Origin: Roseiarcus sp963780825
Lineage (GTDB): Bacteria; Pseudomonadota; Alphaproteobacteria; Rhizobiales; Beijerinckiaceae
Direction: 5' to 3'
Assembly: GCA_963780825.1 (NCBI GenBank)
Contig: CAWADL010000025.1
Coordinates: 1 to 64,000 of the forward strand
DNA: 64,000 bases
The position numbers and the translations under genes were made by a program. The notes below the pieces were generated by a model, which saw only the letters and a program-made list of their open reading frames with translations, ran no database searches and was not told the DNA's origin. Positions 48,676 to 58,421 of this stretch are shown here, in pieces. Numbering within the stretch: the first letter of the stretch is position 1; each line of letters starts with the position of its first letter.

Positions 48676-50480
48676 TCAACCGCAGCATTTCGGCTCGCAG
48701 CGCCTCGCGTCGCCGGCTCTTCGACCGCGTCGCCGGCGATCACGACGCCATATTGCGCGCGCGCCAGCTCGGCGGAGATGACGCCGTCGAGCACGTTGTC
48801 GAGCACGGCTTGCGGCGCGCGCGTCGAGCGGCGGAACCGTAGCCGCCGCCGCTCGGCCCGTAGGCGATCAGACGGTCGCCCGCCTTGGCCTTGCGGTAGG
48901 GCACTTTCGACGGCAATTCGATGCGCTCGCCTGCGGCGGTCTCCTGCACCAGCGCGCTGGGCGCGCCGTCGGCGCCGCCGTCGAACCCCCAGGGCTTGTA
49001 TTTGTGCCCGTCGCCTTCGACCGAAAAGCCGCCGTCGGTCAGATAGACGAACTCGCGCACCGAGCCGATGCCGCCGCGCCATTCGCCCGGCGCCGCCATG
49101 TCCTCGCGCAACTCATAGCGCATGCACGCGCAGCGGCAGATGCGACTCGATATCCTCGATCGGGTTGTTGCGCGTGTTGGCGTAGAGCGTGTCGACCGTG
49201 TCCATGCCGTCGAGGCCGTAGCGGCCGCCGTAGCTGCCTTCGAGGATCTCCATGTGGACCCATTGCTGTTCGTTGACGACGCCGCTGAAGGCGATGACGG
49301 TGAGGTTGCCGATGCCGGCGCTGATCTGGTTCGGCGCCGCCGGCGCCAGCGCCTTCATCACGGCGTCGGCGAGCGCGTTGCCGGGGCAGAAGCGCGCGAT
49401 GACCGGCGCCGGGAAGATCGGATTGGCGAGACAGCCCTTCGGCGCGGTGATGGTGATCGGCCGCGTCAGGCCGCTGTTCTGCGGGATCGGGCCGTAGACG
49501 ACGCTGTCGAGCAGGATCGAGCGCAGCGTCAACCAGATGGCGCAATCGACCGTGCCCTCGAACGGCATGTTGATCGGCCGGTCGGGCACCTGCGGCGCGG
49601 TTCCCGCGAGATCGACCAGCATCTCGTCGTCCTTGACCGTGATCGTCACGGCGATCTTCAGGTCGCGGCGCGACGGCTCGGGATCGTCGAGAAAGCCGTC
49701 GATGTAGGTCGTCGGCGCTTGTAGACGCCGTCGGGGATGTTCGCGGATCGCGGCGCGCATCAGCCGCTCGGAATAATCCATCAGATCTTCGCTGGCGCCG
49801 GTCACGGTGTCGCGGCCGTAATGGCGCACGAGTTCGAGGAAGCGCTGCGCGCCGATCTGCGCCGCCGCGGATCTGCGCCTCCATGTCGCCGACGACGAGA
49901 TCGGAGATGCGGATGTTGTCGCGGATCATGTGCCACAGCATATCGTTGCGCCGCCCCTGATCGACGATCTTGATCGCCTTGAATTGCAAGCCCTTCGGCA
50001 TAGGTGTCGACCGCATCGACGATGCCGCAGCTTCCCGGCGTATGCGCGCCGATGATCGAGATGATGCGCCGTGGTGACGGAGAAGCCGAGCAGCGTCTCG
50101 CCGTCGAACACCGGCACGCAGAAGGCGACGTCGGGGCCGTGCGAGGCGCCGCCGTAGGGATCGTTGTGGATGATGACGTCGCCCGGCCGGAACACGTCGC
50201 CGCGCGCGGCGAAGCGCTGCCTTGATGCCGCGTATGTAGCCGGGGATGGGCCCGGACTGCAGCGGCGTGCTCATCTTGCACTCGCAGAGCTGGCGCCCTT
50301 CGGCGTCGGTCAGCGCCGCGCCGAAATCCTCGGACTCGCGGATGATGCTGGAATAGCTCATCCGCATCAGCTTGTGGCCCATCTCGATGGCGATGTTCTC
50401 CAGCGCGCCCTGGATGACGGCGCCGGTGATCGGATCGACGCGCGTCGCCGGCTGGCTGGGGTTGGGCCTTACGTGGACAT
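48676..50480 (-). pseudogene. hyuB: hydantoinase B / 5-oxoprolinase beta subunit (HyuB), frameshifted
   Basis: About 580 residues from ATG 50480, which overlaps the HyuA stop (TGATG). Segments: DPITGAVIQGALENIAIEMG, HKLMRMSYSSIIRESEDFGA, FRPGDVIIHNDPYGGASHGP, HTPGSCGIVDAVDTYAEGLQ, DPEPSRRDLKIAVTITVKDD, PFEGTVDCAIWLTLRSILLD, SGLTRPITITAPKGCLANPI, GGRYGLDGMDTVDTLYANTR and FSVEGDGHKYKPWGFDGGAD. These are the family's core blocks. The end is uncertain: after LRAEMLR an extra T probably hides a TGA at 48676-48678. HyuA and HyuB together hydrolyse hydantoins or 5-oxoproline-like rings with ATP. The ring substrate here is unknown. Confidence 0.85.
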
Positions 50481-52566
50481 CAGGCGTCTCCGTCGAAGTG
50501 GAGGATCAGATTGCCGGAGGCGTCGTTGATGGCCGACCAGCGCGGCGGGAATGACCGTCGTGCTGTCCATTCTGCAGCACGATCGCCGGGCCCGCGAAGG
50601 TCTCGCCGACCGGCAGCAGGGCGCGGCGATAGAAGGTGGTTTCGAACGTCTTCAGCTGCGCCGTCGACGCGGAAGACGCATTGCCCGATCCGCGTCTTTG
50701 CCGCCGCGAACGAGCCGCCCGCGGGCGCCTCGAAGCTTGCGCGATCTTCGGCATCGCCCCGACGCCGGTCACGCGGACGTTGACGATCTCGATCGGGTTC
50801 TGCTCGAAATAATGGCCGTATTCGCGCTTGTGCGCTTCATGGAACAGACGCCAGATCTCGTCGAGGCTCGCCTCGGTCAGTTCGCCTTCGGGGAACGGTA
50901 TCTTCAGTTCGTAACCCTGGCCGACATAGCGCAGGTCGCCGTCGCGCACGAAGCGGAGATGTTGCGGGGTCGAGATGGTCGGCGGCGAATTGCTGGCCGA
51001 GCTGCGCGCTCCATCGCCGTGAGATCGGCGTTGAGGCGGGCGAGGTCGATCTTTCCGCTGACCTGGAACTGCGTGCGGATCGTGTCGTATTTGAGATCGG
51101 TCGTCAGCAGGCCCATCGCCGAGGTGATGCCGGGGTAGGGCGGCACGACCACTTCGGGAATGCCCAGCATATGCGCGACTTCCGCGCCATGCAGCGGCCC
51201 GGCGCCGCCGAAGGCGACCAGCGCGAATTCGCGCGGATCGAGCCCTTCTGCACGGTGCGCGAGCGGATGGCGTTCGCCATATTGCTGTTGATCACCGTCA
51301 GCACGCCCTCGGCGGCTTCTTGTTTGCTCAGGCCCAGGCGCCCGGCGAGATCGTCGATCACGCGGTCGGCCGCCTCGGCGTCGAGCTTCATGCTTCCGCC
51401 GAGAAAATCGTCCTTGTCGAGACGGCCGAGCACGACATTGGCGTCGGTGACGGTCGGCTGCGTTCCGCCGCGCCCATAGGCGGCCGGGCCGGGAACGGCG
51501 CCGGCGCTGCGCGGCCCGACGCGGAAGGCGCCGCCGGCGTCGAGATAGGCGATCGAGCCGCCGCCCGCGCCGATCGTGTGAATGTCGATCATCGGCAACA
51601 GCAGCGGGAAGCCGGCGATCGAAGTGCTGCGCGGATCGGTCTCGGCGTAGCGGCCGTCGACGACGATGCCGATGTCGGCGCTGGTGCCGCCGATGTCGAA
51701 GGTGATGAGCTTGCGCCGGCCGCTCAGCTCGCCGACCCAGGCGCCGCCGAGCACGCCCGCCGCCAGGCCGGAGAGCAGCGTCATCACCGGCTTTTCCGCC
51801 ACCATCGCCGGCGTCGCGACGCCGCCGTTCGAGGCCATGATGCGCAGATCGGCGCGCAGGCCCGCCTCGCGCAGCGAGGCGTCGAGCTTGGCGACATAGC
51901 CGCGCATCTTCGGGCCGACGAAGGCGCAGAGCGAAGCGGTCGTGAAGCGCTCGAACTCGCGGAACTGCGGCGACACCGACGACGAGGTCGTGACGAACAC
52001 GCCCGGCAGCTCCCGCTCCAGGATGCGCCGCGCCTTATCCTCGTGCGCCGGATTGAGATAGGAGAACAGGAAGCAGACCGCGACCGCCTCGACGCCTTCT
52101 TCTTTCAGCGCGCGCGCGGCGGCGACCACGTCCTCCTCGTTCAGCGGCTCAAGCTCCTCGCCGCGCGGCGGAACGAGACGTCCGCGCACGACCTTGCGAT
52201 GGCGGCGCGGCGCCAGCGGACGGTTCTGCCAGGGCAGCTCCTGCATGATCGAATAGTGCTCGACCCGCTGGTGGCGCGCGATATGCACGATGTCGCGAAA
52301 GCCCTGGTTGGTCACCATGCCGGTGCGCGCGCCCTTGTGCTCCAGCACGGCGTTGGTCGCCGTGGTCGTGCCGTGCAGCAGATAGTCGATCGACGCCGGG
52401 ATCGACGCCGTTCTGCCGCGCAGAGTTCCGAGACGCCTTGCAGGATCGCGCGGGAGGGATCGTCCGGCGTGGTCGAGACCTTATGAATGGCGAGCGCGCC
52501 GGACTCCATGTCGCAATAGACGAGATCGGTGAAGGTTCCGCCGACGTCTACGCCGATCATTCGCAT
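50480..52566 (-). pseudogene. hyuA: hydantoinase A / 5-oxoprolinase alpha subunit (HyuA), frameshifted
   Basis: About 690 residues from ATG 52566. The actin-like ATPase N-terminus is RMIGVDVGGTFTDLVYCDME, then HGTTTATNAVLEHKGARTGM (break near 52410), VCFLFSYLNPAHEDKARRIL, FERFTTASLCAFVGPKMRGY, KLITFDIGGTSADIGIVVDG, IHTIGAGGGSIAYLDAGGAF and PAAYGRGGTQPTVTDANVVL. After 51240 come ALVAFGGAGPLHGAEVAHML, VVVPPYPGITSAMGLLTTDL, LRYVGQGYELKIPFPEGELT and HKREYGHYFEQNPIEIVNVR. It ends ASGNLILHFDGDA. A stretch of 414 residues (52348-51104) is intact. It pairs with HyuB through overlapping stop and start codons. Confidence 0.87.
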
Positions 52567-52589
52567 GAGCGTGCCTCTCCGATTGACGG

Positions 52590-53860
52590 TTAAAGCGCGC
52601 CCCGGCCATCGGGGCCGAGCGCGTGAAGAATGCCATCGGCGGCGCGCGCGTAGACGCGCAGCGCCCGGCGGATGTCGGCTTCGTCCGTGTCCTCGGAAAC
52701 GTGGTGGCTGCGACCGCCGAGGCTCGGCGCGAACAGCATGGCGGCGGGGATGCGTCGGCCGACGATCATCGCGTCGTGGCCGGCGCCGCTCTGCATGCGC
52801 AGGCAGCTCGCGCCTTCCTCAACCGCCGCGCGTTCGATGCTGAGCGATCAGCCGCTCGTCCATGTGCGTCGGCTCGATGACGCCAATCATTGCGGAGGCG
52901 ATGCGTACGCCGCCCATCGCGCTCGGCGATCAACGCTTGCAGCGCCGCGTCCATGCGCTCCATCACGGCCGAGGAAAGGTCGCGGAACTCGACGACGATC
53001 TCCGCCTCGTGCGGCACCACGTTCGGCGCGCCCGGCTTCACCGAGACGACGCCGATGTTGCAGACCGAGTCCGGCGAACCCGCCGCCAGCAAGGTCTCGC
53101 GCGCGGCGACGGCGAAGGCGTGCATCGCCGCGCCGGCGTCGCGGCGCATCGCCATCGGCGTCGTGCCCGCGTGATCGGCTCGGCCGTGGAACGTCACGCG
53201 CCGGCGCCGCAGGCCGACGATGCCGGTGACGGCGCCGACGTCGACGCCCGGCCTCGATCAAGCCGCGGTCCCTGTTCGATATGGGCCTCCAGGAAGGCGC
53301 GGTGGCGCGCGGGGTCAAGCTTCGCCAGCGGGCGGCCCGCGAGGTCCGAGCGCGTCGCAGCCGGTCGGCGAAAACGCTCGCCGGCGGCGTTGCGCGCTTG
53401 TTTGATGTCCTCGAGCCTGATCTCGCCAGCAAAAGACGCGGCTGCCGCCGCAGGCCATGAAGGTTCCCTCCTCGTCGGTGAAGGAGACCACGTCCACGCC
53501 GACCGCGGCGTCGGGATGGGTGGTCTGCCGCGCGCGCGCGACGGCGAGCGCGAAGATGCAGCCCATCGCGCCGTCGAGCCAGCCGCCATAGGGCACGCTG
53601 TCGGAATGCGAGCCGAGCAGCAACGCGGCCGACGCGCCGGCGCGCGGCCGAGAACCGTGCCGACGCCGTCGATCTCCGCCGTCAAGCCCCGCCTCGCGCA
53701 TCTCATCGCAAAGCCAACGCCGCGCTTCGAAATCGGCGTCCGACAACGCGGGCCGGTGCACGCCGGTCTCGAACTTTCCGATCTGCGCCAGCTTGCGCAG
53801 GTCGGCGATCGCCCGATCCTCGTCGAGGCCGATCATGCCGTCGCTCCGAGCCTCACACAT
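52590..53860 (-). pseudogene. M20 family Zn hydrolase (N-carbamoyl-L-amino acid hydrolase / allantoate amidohydrolase type), frameshifted
   Basis: About 420 residues. Start ATG 53860 or 53836 (MIGLDEDRAIADLRKLAQIG). Motifs: FETGVHRPALSDADFEARRW, LLLGSHSDSVPYGGWLDGAM (first metal ligands), VDVVSFTDEEGTFMACGG, AFLEAHIEQGPRL (substrate/metal), VTFHGRADHAGTTPMAMRRD (dimer lid), VSVKPGAPNVVPHEAEIVVE and MQSGAGHDAMIVGRRIPAAM. Frames break near 53690, 53640, 53430, 53350, 53250, 52900 and 52850. The family cleaves ureido groups. It lies just upstream of HyuA-HyuB on the same strand, so ring opening and carbamoyl removal would be encoded together. Confidence 0.84.
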
Positions 53861-53994
53861 GCTGCCTGCGCCAAAGATTGCATTTCGAATACAGAATTGA
53901 TAATTTCCTGTCTAGGGGTCGTCGGACATTTGCAAACAGCCCTGGCGGTTGAGCGTCTTCGGCGCAGTCGTCATCCGACGTGGGGAGGGATCTC

Positions 53995-55102
53995 ATGAAG
54001 CGGAGTATCGCGTTCGCGAGCGTCTTCGCGGCGCTGCAAATGTTCGCCGGCGCCGCTCGGGCGGAGAGCCCGGAAGCCGCGCAAGCGCGGGAACAACTCG
54101 AGCCCTATCGCAAACTGCCGACGTTTCAGGCGCCGGGCGAGGCGTTCGACGCCGCCGCGTGCATGAAGGGCAAGTCGATCCTCTCGATTCCCGGCCTCCA
54201 GCGCCGTGCCTTTCATCAAGACGATTCAGATCGTCGATGTCGAAGGTCGCCGAGAAGATCGGCTTCAACCTGAAGATCTGGGAGAACCAGGGCCAGCCGA
54301 CGCAATGGGTGCAGGGCTTCGACTACGCGATCAACAACAAGTTCAATCTGATCGACCTGATGGCGGGCGCCGATCCGCGCTTCCTGGGGCCGCAGGTCAA
54401 GGCCGCGGAGGGCGCAGGGCTCAAGGTCGTGGCGGCGCATCTGACCGGCTACGAGCAGCCGATACCCGCCGGGCGTTTCCGGCGTCGTGCCGATCGACTA
54501 CAAGCGCGCCGGCGCGCTGCTTGCGGATTGGGCGATCTGGAAGACCGACGGCAAGGCCAACGCCGTCGTCATCGGCATCAACGACGTGCTCTCCACCGAA
54601 CTCGATGATGAGCGGCCTCAAGGAGGAGTTCGGCAAATGCGCCGAACTGCAAGATGAGCTACATCAACGTCACCATCCCTGAGATGGCGACGAAGACGCA
54701 GACCAACGTGCAGGCCGCGCTCACCGCCGATCCCTCCGATCAACTACGTGATCCCGATCTACGACGTGCTGACGCAATGGGTCGTGCCGGCGGTGACGAT
54801 CACCGGCAAGACGCGACAAGGTGAAGATCGCCTCGTTCAACGGCACGCCGTTCGCCATCGGTCTGGTGCAGCAGGGCAAGGTCGAACTCGACATCGGCGA
54901 GAATCTCGACTGGATCGGCCACGCCGTCGTCGACGCGGAGATGCGCATGATCTGCGGCCTGCCAACGGTGAAGGACCCGAAGATTCCGCTGCTGATCTTC
55001 GACAAGGGCAACGCCGACACCGCCGGCAAGCCGCCGCAGGTGAACACCGGCTACGGCGACGCCTATATCGACGGCTACGCGAAGCTGTGGAAGCTCAAGT
55101 GA
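53995..55102 (+). pseudogene. ribose-type ABC transporter substrate-binding protein, frameshifted
   Basis: About 365 residues from ATG 53995 with GGGGAGGGA upstream. Signal peptide KRSIAFASVFAALQMFAGAA, cleavage near ARAESPE. Mature segments: MKGKSILSIPGL, VPFIKTIQIVD, KVAEKIGFNLKIWENQGQPT, WVQGFDYAINNKFNLIDLMA, GVVPIDYKRAGALLADWAI, NAVVIGINDVLSTELMMSGL, YINVTIPEMATKTQTNVQAA, INYVIPIYDVLTQWVVPAVT and ASFNGTPFAIGLVQQGKVEL. This is a class I periplasmic sugar-binding fold with an extra N-terminal segment. Breaks lie near 54195, 54235, 54475, 54600, 54650, 54735 and 54820. A strong stem-loop follows the stop. Confidence 0.82.
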
Positions 55103-55108
55103 GCCAAG

Positions 55109-55150
55109 GCGAAGAACCGGCCGTCTCCTCAGGAGGCGCCGGTTCTTCGC
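55109..55150 (+). promoter_or_regulatory. intercistronic stem-loop after binding-protein gene
   Basis: GCGAAGAACCGGC (55109-55121) pairs perfectly with GCCGGTTCTTCGC (55138-55150), loop 16 bases containing AGGAGG, the likely ribosome site of the ATPase gene. Translation of the ATPase may therefore depend on opening this loop region. Confidence 0.65.
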
Positions 55151-55151
55151 A

Positions 55152-56676
55152 TCGAAGGGCTTTCGAAGAGTTTCGGCGGCGCGCAGCGCGCTCGACAATG
55201 TCGAGCCTCGACGTTCGTCACGGCGAGGTCCATGGCCTGCTGGGCCAGAACGGCTCGGGCAAATCGACGCTGATCAAGATCCTCAGCGGGTTTCATGCGC
55301 CGGACGGATCGCCGAACATCGAGATCGACGGGCGGCCGATGGCGCTGCCCGGTGAACGTCGCCTCGCTGCGCGCGCACAGCGTCAGCTTCGTTCATCAGA
55401 ACCTCGGCCTCATGCCGTCGCTGACGGTGCTCGAAAATCTGCTGTTGCCCGACTTCGCCGCCGGCGCGCGGTTGTTTGTCGATTGGCGGGCCGAGGCGAA
55501 GCGGGCGCGCGAGCTGTTCGCCCGCTACGATATCGGACCTCGATCCGATGCGACCGCTGTCATGAACTGTCGCCGGTGGCGCGCGCGCAACTCGCCATCG
55601 TCCGAGCGTTCGACGAATTGCGACGGGGACAAGGGGAAGCGCGCGCGGGTTGCTCGTGCTCGACGAGCCGACGCCGTTCCTGCCCGCGCACGATGTCGAG
55701 GCGTTGTTTCGGCTGGTGCGCGAGATCGTCGCCGATGGCGCGAGCGTCATCTTCGTTTCGCACGACATCGACGAGGTCCTGGAGATCACCGACCGCGCGA
55801 CCGTGCTGCGGGACGGGCGCGATCGCCGGCGTGTTTCGAAACAGCGAACAGTCTCGAAAGCCGACGTCATCCGCCTCATCGTCGGCCGAAGCGTCGATCT
55901 CGATGCGTTGCGCCCCGCGCCGAAGACGCTGGCGGCGCCTTCCATCGTCGTATCGGCGATCTGGCGGGCGGCGTCCTCGCGCCGTTCTCGCTCACGCTCT
56001 CGCCCGGCGAAGTGGTCGGCCTCACCGGCCTCATCGGCTCCGGCTACGACGAGGTGATCTATCGCCTTTACGGGGCCGCGCCGCGCGTCTTCGGGAACGC
56101 TCGCGATCGATGGTGCGGCAGGTCGAGCCTCGACGACCTCGATCCGCGCGGCGCGATCGCGCGGGGCTGCGTTCTCATCCCCGGCGACCGGCTTCAGTCC
56201 GGCGCCGTCGCGACTTTGAGCCTGTCGGAGAACATCAATCAACCCGTGCTGGGCGAGGTCACGCGGCCCTAGGCGCTTTCCGATTCCGCGCTGCGGCGCA
56301 ACGCCGCGAAGTTGCTCGATCGGTTTGACGTCAGGCCGCGCGACCCTGAAATGCCCTCGGCTCGCTGAGCGGCGGCAACCAGCAGAAGGTGCTGCTTGCG
56401 AAATGGTTTCAGACGCGGCCCGCGGCTCATTCTGCTCGACGAGCCGACGCAAGGGGTCGACGTCGGCGCGCGGGCGCAGGTGTATCTCCGCGATCGCGGA
56501 AGCGCACAAAACTGGGCGCGGCGGCGCTGTGCGCGAGCTCGGATTACGAGCAACTGACCGCGATCTGCGACCGTGTCATCGTCTTCGCTCGCGGGCACGC
56601 GGTGCAAGAGCTGGTCGGAGCGGAAATCTCCAAGCCGGCGATCGCCGAAGCGTGTTACAGAGCAGAGCAGAACTGA
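55152..56676 (+). pseudogene. ribose-type sugar ABC transporter ATP-binding protein, frameshifted
   Basis: About 500 residues; the start is unclear because of the leader hairpin and indels (GTG 55099 overlaps the previous stop; the protein pattern begins RIEGLSKSFGG at 55149). Domain 1: GLLGQNGSGKSTLIKILSGF, VSFVHQNLGLMPSLTVLENL, LSPVARAQLAIVRAFDEL, LLVLDEPTPFLPAHDVEALF and ASVIFVSHDIDEVLEITDRA. Domain 2: FSLTLSPGEVVGLTGLIGSG, LDDLDPRGAIARGCVLIPGD, LSGGNQQKVLLAKWF and LLDEPTQGVDVGARAQV. Both domains match the MglA/RbsA type. Numerous single-base breaks occur. It works with the permease encoded 20 bp downstream. Confidence 0.82.
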
Positions 56677-56696
56677 GAGGCGACGTTACCGGCGAT

Positions 56697-57687
56697 GGCA
56701 AGTGGGGTGGGGACAAGGCGCGGCGGCCATGGGGCGATCGTCGATACGTTTGAACGGCTGGCTCTGGTCATCGTCTGGGCGCGCGACGATCGCGGTGTTT
56801 GGCTATCTGAGGCCGGACAGTTTTCTCACCTGGTCGAATTTCGCCACGATTCTCGGGTCGCAATCGGTGATCGTCGTGACCGCGCTTGGCCTGATCATTC
56901 CGTTGACCGCCGGCGACTACGATCTATCGATCGCCAACAACCTGACCTTCGCCGCGACGCTTCTGGCGGTGCTGAACGTCAATCACGGACTGCCGATCGG
57001 GGTCGCAATCGCCGCGGCGCTCGCCTCCGGGCTCGTGATCGGGGTTGGTCAACGGATTCTTCGTGCTCTATTTTCGCATGAATTCGTTGATCGTCACGAT
57101 GGGCGTCGGCACCTTCGCGCATGGCCTGACGCTCTGGCTCGGCGACCAGCAGACCATCAGCGGCGTTTCGGACACGCTCGTCGACGCGGTGATCGTCGAT
57201 CGCTGGCTCGGCGTACCGCTGGGGTTCTACTATGCGGTCGCCCTCTGCGCGATCCTCTGGTACTATCTGTAGCTATACCGCCGCGGGGCGCAGACTGTTG
57301 TTTGTCGGCCGGGGCAGGGAGGTCGCGCGGCTCAGCGGCATCGCGGTCGACCGGGTTCGTCTCGGCGGGTTCCTCTGCTCGGGTTTGTTTGGCGCCATGG
57401 CCGGGGTGCTCTACGTGGGCACTACGGGCGCCGCGGACCCGAGTTCAGGGCTGAGCTTCCTGCTTCCGGCGTTCGCCGCAGCGTTTCTGGGGGCTACGAG
57501 CATCAATCCCGGCCGGTTCAATCCGTGGGGAACCATCATCAGCGTTTATTTTCTCGTCACCGGCATTACCGGCCTGTCGATTCTCGGCGTCAGCACCTAC
57601 GTGCAGGACCTGTTTTATGGCGGCGCGCTGGTGATTGCGGTGACCTTGTCGCAGATTGTGCGGGGTCGCGAGGAGCGGCTTGCCTGA
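56697..57687 (+). pseudogene. ribose-type sugar ABC transporter permease, frameshifted
   Basis: About 330 residues from ATG 56697 (MASGVGTRRGGHGAIVDTFE). Segments: TIAVFGYLRPDSFLTWSNFA, VTALGLIIPLTAGDYDLSIA (family hallmark TAGDYDLSI), SGLVIGVVNGFFVLYFRMNS, LIVTMGVGTFAHGLTLWLGD, then an in-frame TAG at 57270, followed by RLLFVGRGREVARLSGIAVD (coupling loop), GAADPSSGLSFLLPAFAAAF and GATSINPGRFNPWGTIISVY. It ends GALVIAVTLSQIVRGREERL. Breaks lie near 56785, 57045 and 57270. It completes the second ribose-type transporter of the window. Confidence 0.85.
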
Positions 57688-57695
57688 GCAAGCGC

Positions 57696-58197
57696 TCAGG
57701 ACTCGATGAGCAGGGGTTCCGCAAGCCGCTGTATTTCGAGGTTGGCGCCTTCGCCGACCCGGTCAATCACTAGAAAGTCGCTCTCCCTCTCCAGCGCGAT
57801 CAAGCGGGTGATGCCAAACGCCGCGCCTGTAGTTGATGGCCTGGCCCGGTAGAACCCGGAAGGCGACGATGGCGTCGGGGTCGAGCTGGCCGGCCGGCGC
57901 GACGACGACCAACCACTCGGCGGCCGATAGTGGCGAGAAGGTCTGGCTGCTTAGCGCATGGCGCTCCAGCAACTCTATCTTGAGCGGCAGTTGCCGCGGC
58001 GCCGTGCGCACGACATTGAAGCAGACGCGGCCGCCGTCCGCGTCGAAGTCCGCCTTCGCGCGGTCGCGATAAATCCGCGCCGCGCCGCCGTTTGCGACAT
58101 CGTCCGCCGGTCCGGACACGTCGAGCACGTCGCCGAAGCGATGGAACGCCTCGCGCGTCAGGCGGGCGACGGCTAGTCGCCGGAGGTCTTGCGGCAT
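57696..58197 (-). pseudogene. ureidoglycolate lyase family protein (AllA-like), one frameshift
   Basis: About 167 residues from ATG 58197 (MPQDLRRLAVARLTREAFHR). FGDVLDVSGPADDVANG, FNVVRTAPRQLPLKIELLER, QTFSPLSAAEWLVVVAPAGQ and FRVLPGQAINYRRGVWHHPL form the AllA cupin-like barrel. After an indel near 57825 the other frame supplies the end, FLVIDRVGEGANLEIQRLAE with PLLIES. AllA proper releases urea from ureidoglycolate in allantoin breakdown; homologues also occur in sugar operons with no known activity. Its position between a sugar transporter and an SDR/FGGY pair leaves either reading open. With the HyuAB and carbamoyl hydrolase genes a ureide role is attractive. Confidence 0.8.
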
Positions 58198-58229
58198 AGG
58201 GGCTCCGTCAGTATCCAGTTGCAGCGGCG

Positions 58230-58412
58230 CTACGACATGATGAGGCCGCCGTCTACACCGTTGGTCAGCTGCATGATCCAGACCGTCTCTTCGTGGGCCA
58301 GCAACGCGACGAGGCAGGGCAGCTCACTCTGTTCTCGTGGTAGAAGCGAGTTGTCGAAATTGGCGCGGGCGTTTTTCCACGCGCGGCTCATGCGGCCGCC
58401 ATCAACGAACAA
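58230..58412 (-). pseudogene. C-terminal remnant of a short-chain dehydrogenase/reductase
   Basis: The minus strand reads ELPCLVALLAHEETVWIMQL then TNGVDGGLIMS and stop. This matches the last 35 residues of classical SDRs (LV.FLAS.E..WITG....VDGG). Upstream residues (AWKNARANFDNSLLPREQS) are only weakly SDR-like, and the catalytic and NAD-binding parts are absent: the FGGY kinase gene begins immediately beyond on the opposite strand. It ends 32 bp before the AllA-like gene on the same strand. Identification rests on this short tail. Confidence 0.5.
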
Positions 58413-58421
58413 GGCTATGAG

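Noticed and set aside
36445..57830. Programmed ribosomal frameshifting as an explanation for the split genes
   Set aside because: There are dozens of sites without a common slippery sequence or pseudoknot, in unrelated genes, with insertions and deletions mixed.
36445..57830. Genomic island or prophage
   Set aside because: No integrase, tRNA target, attachment repeats or phage genes seen; the same family C and D repeats occur inside and outside the block.
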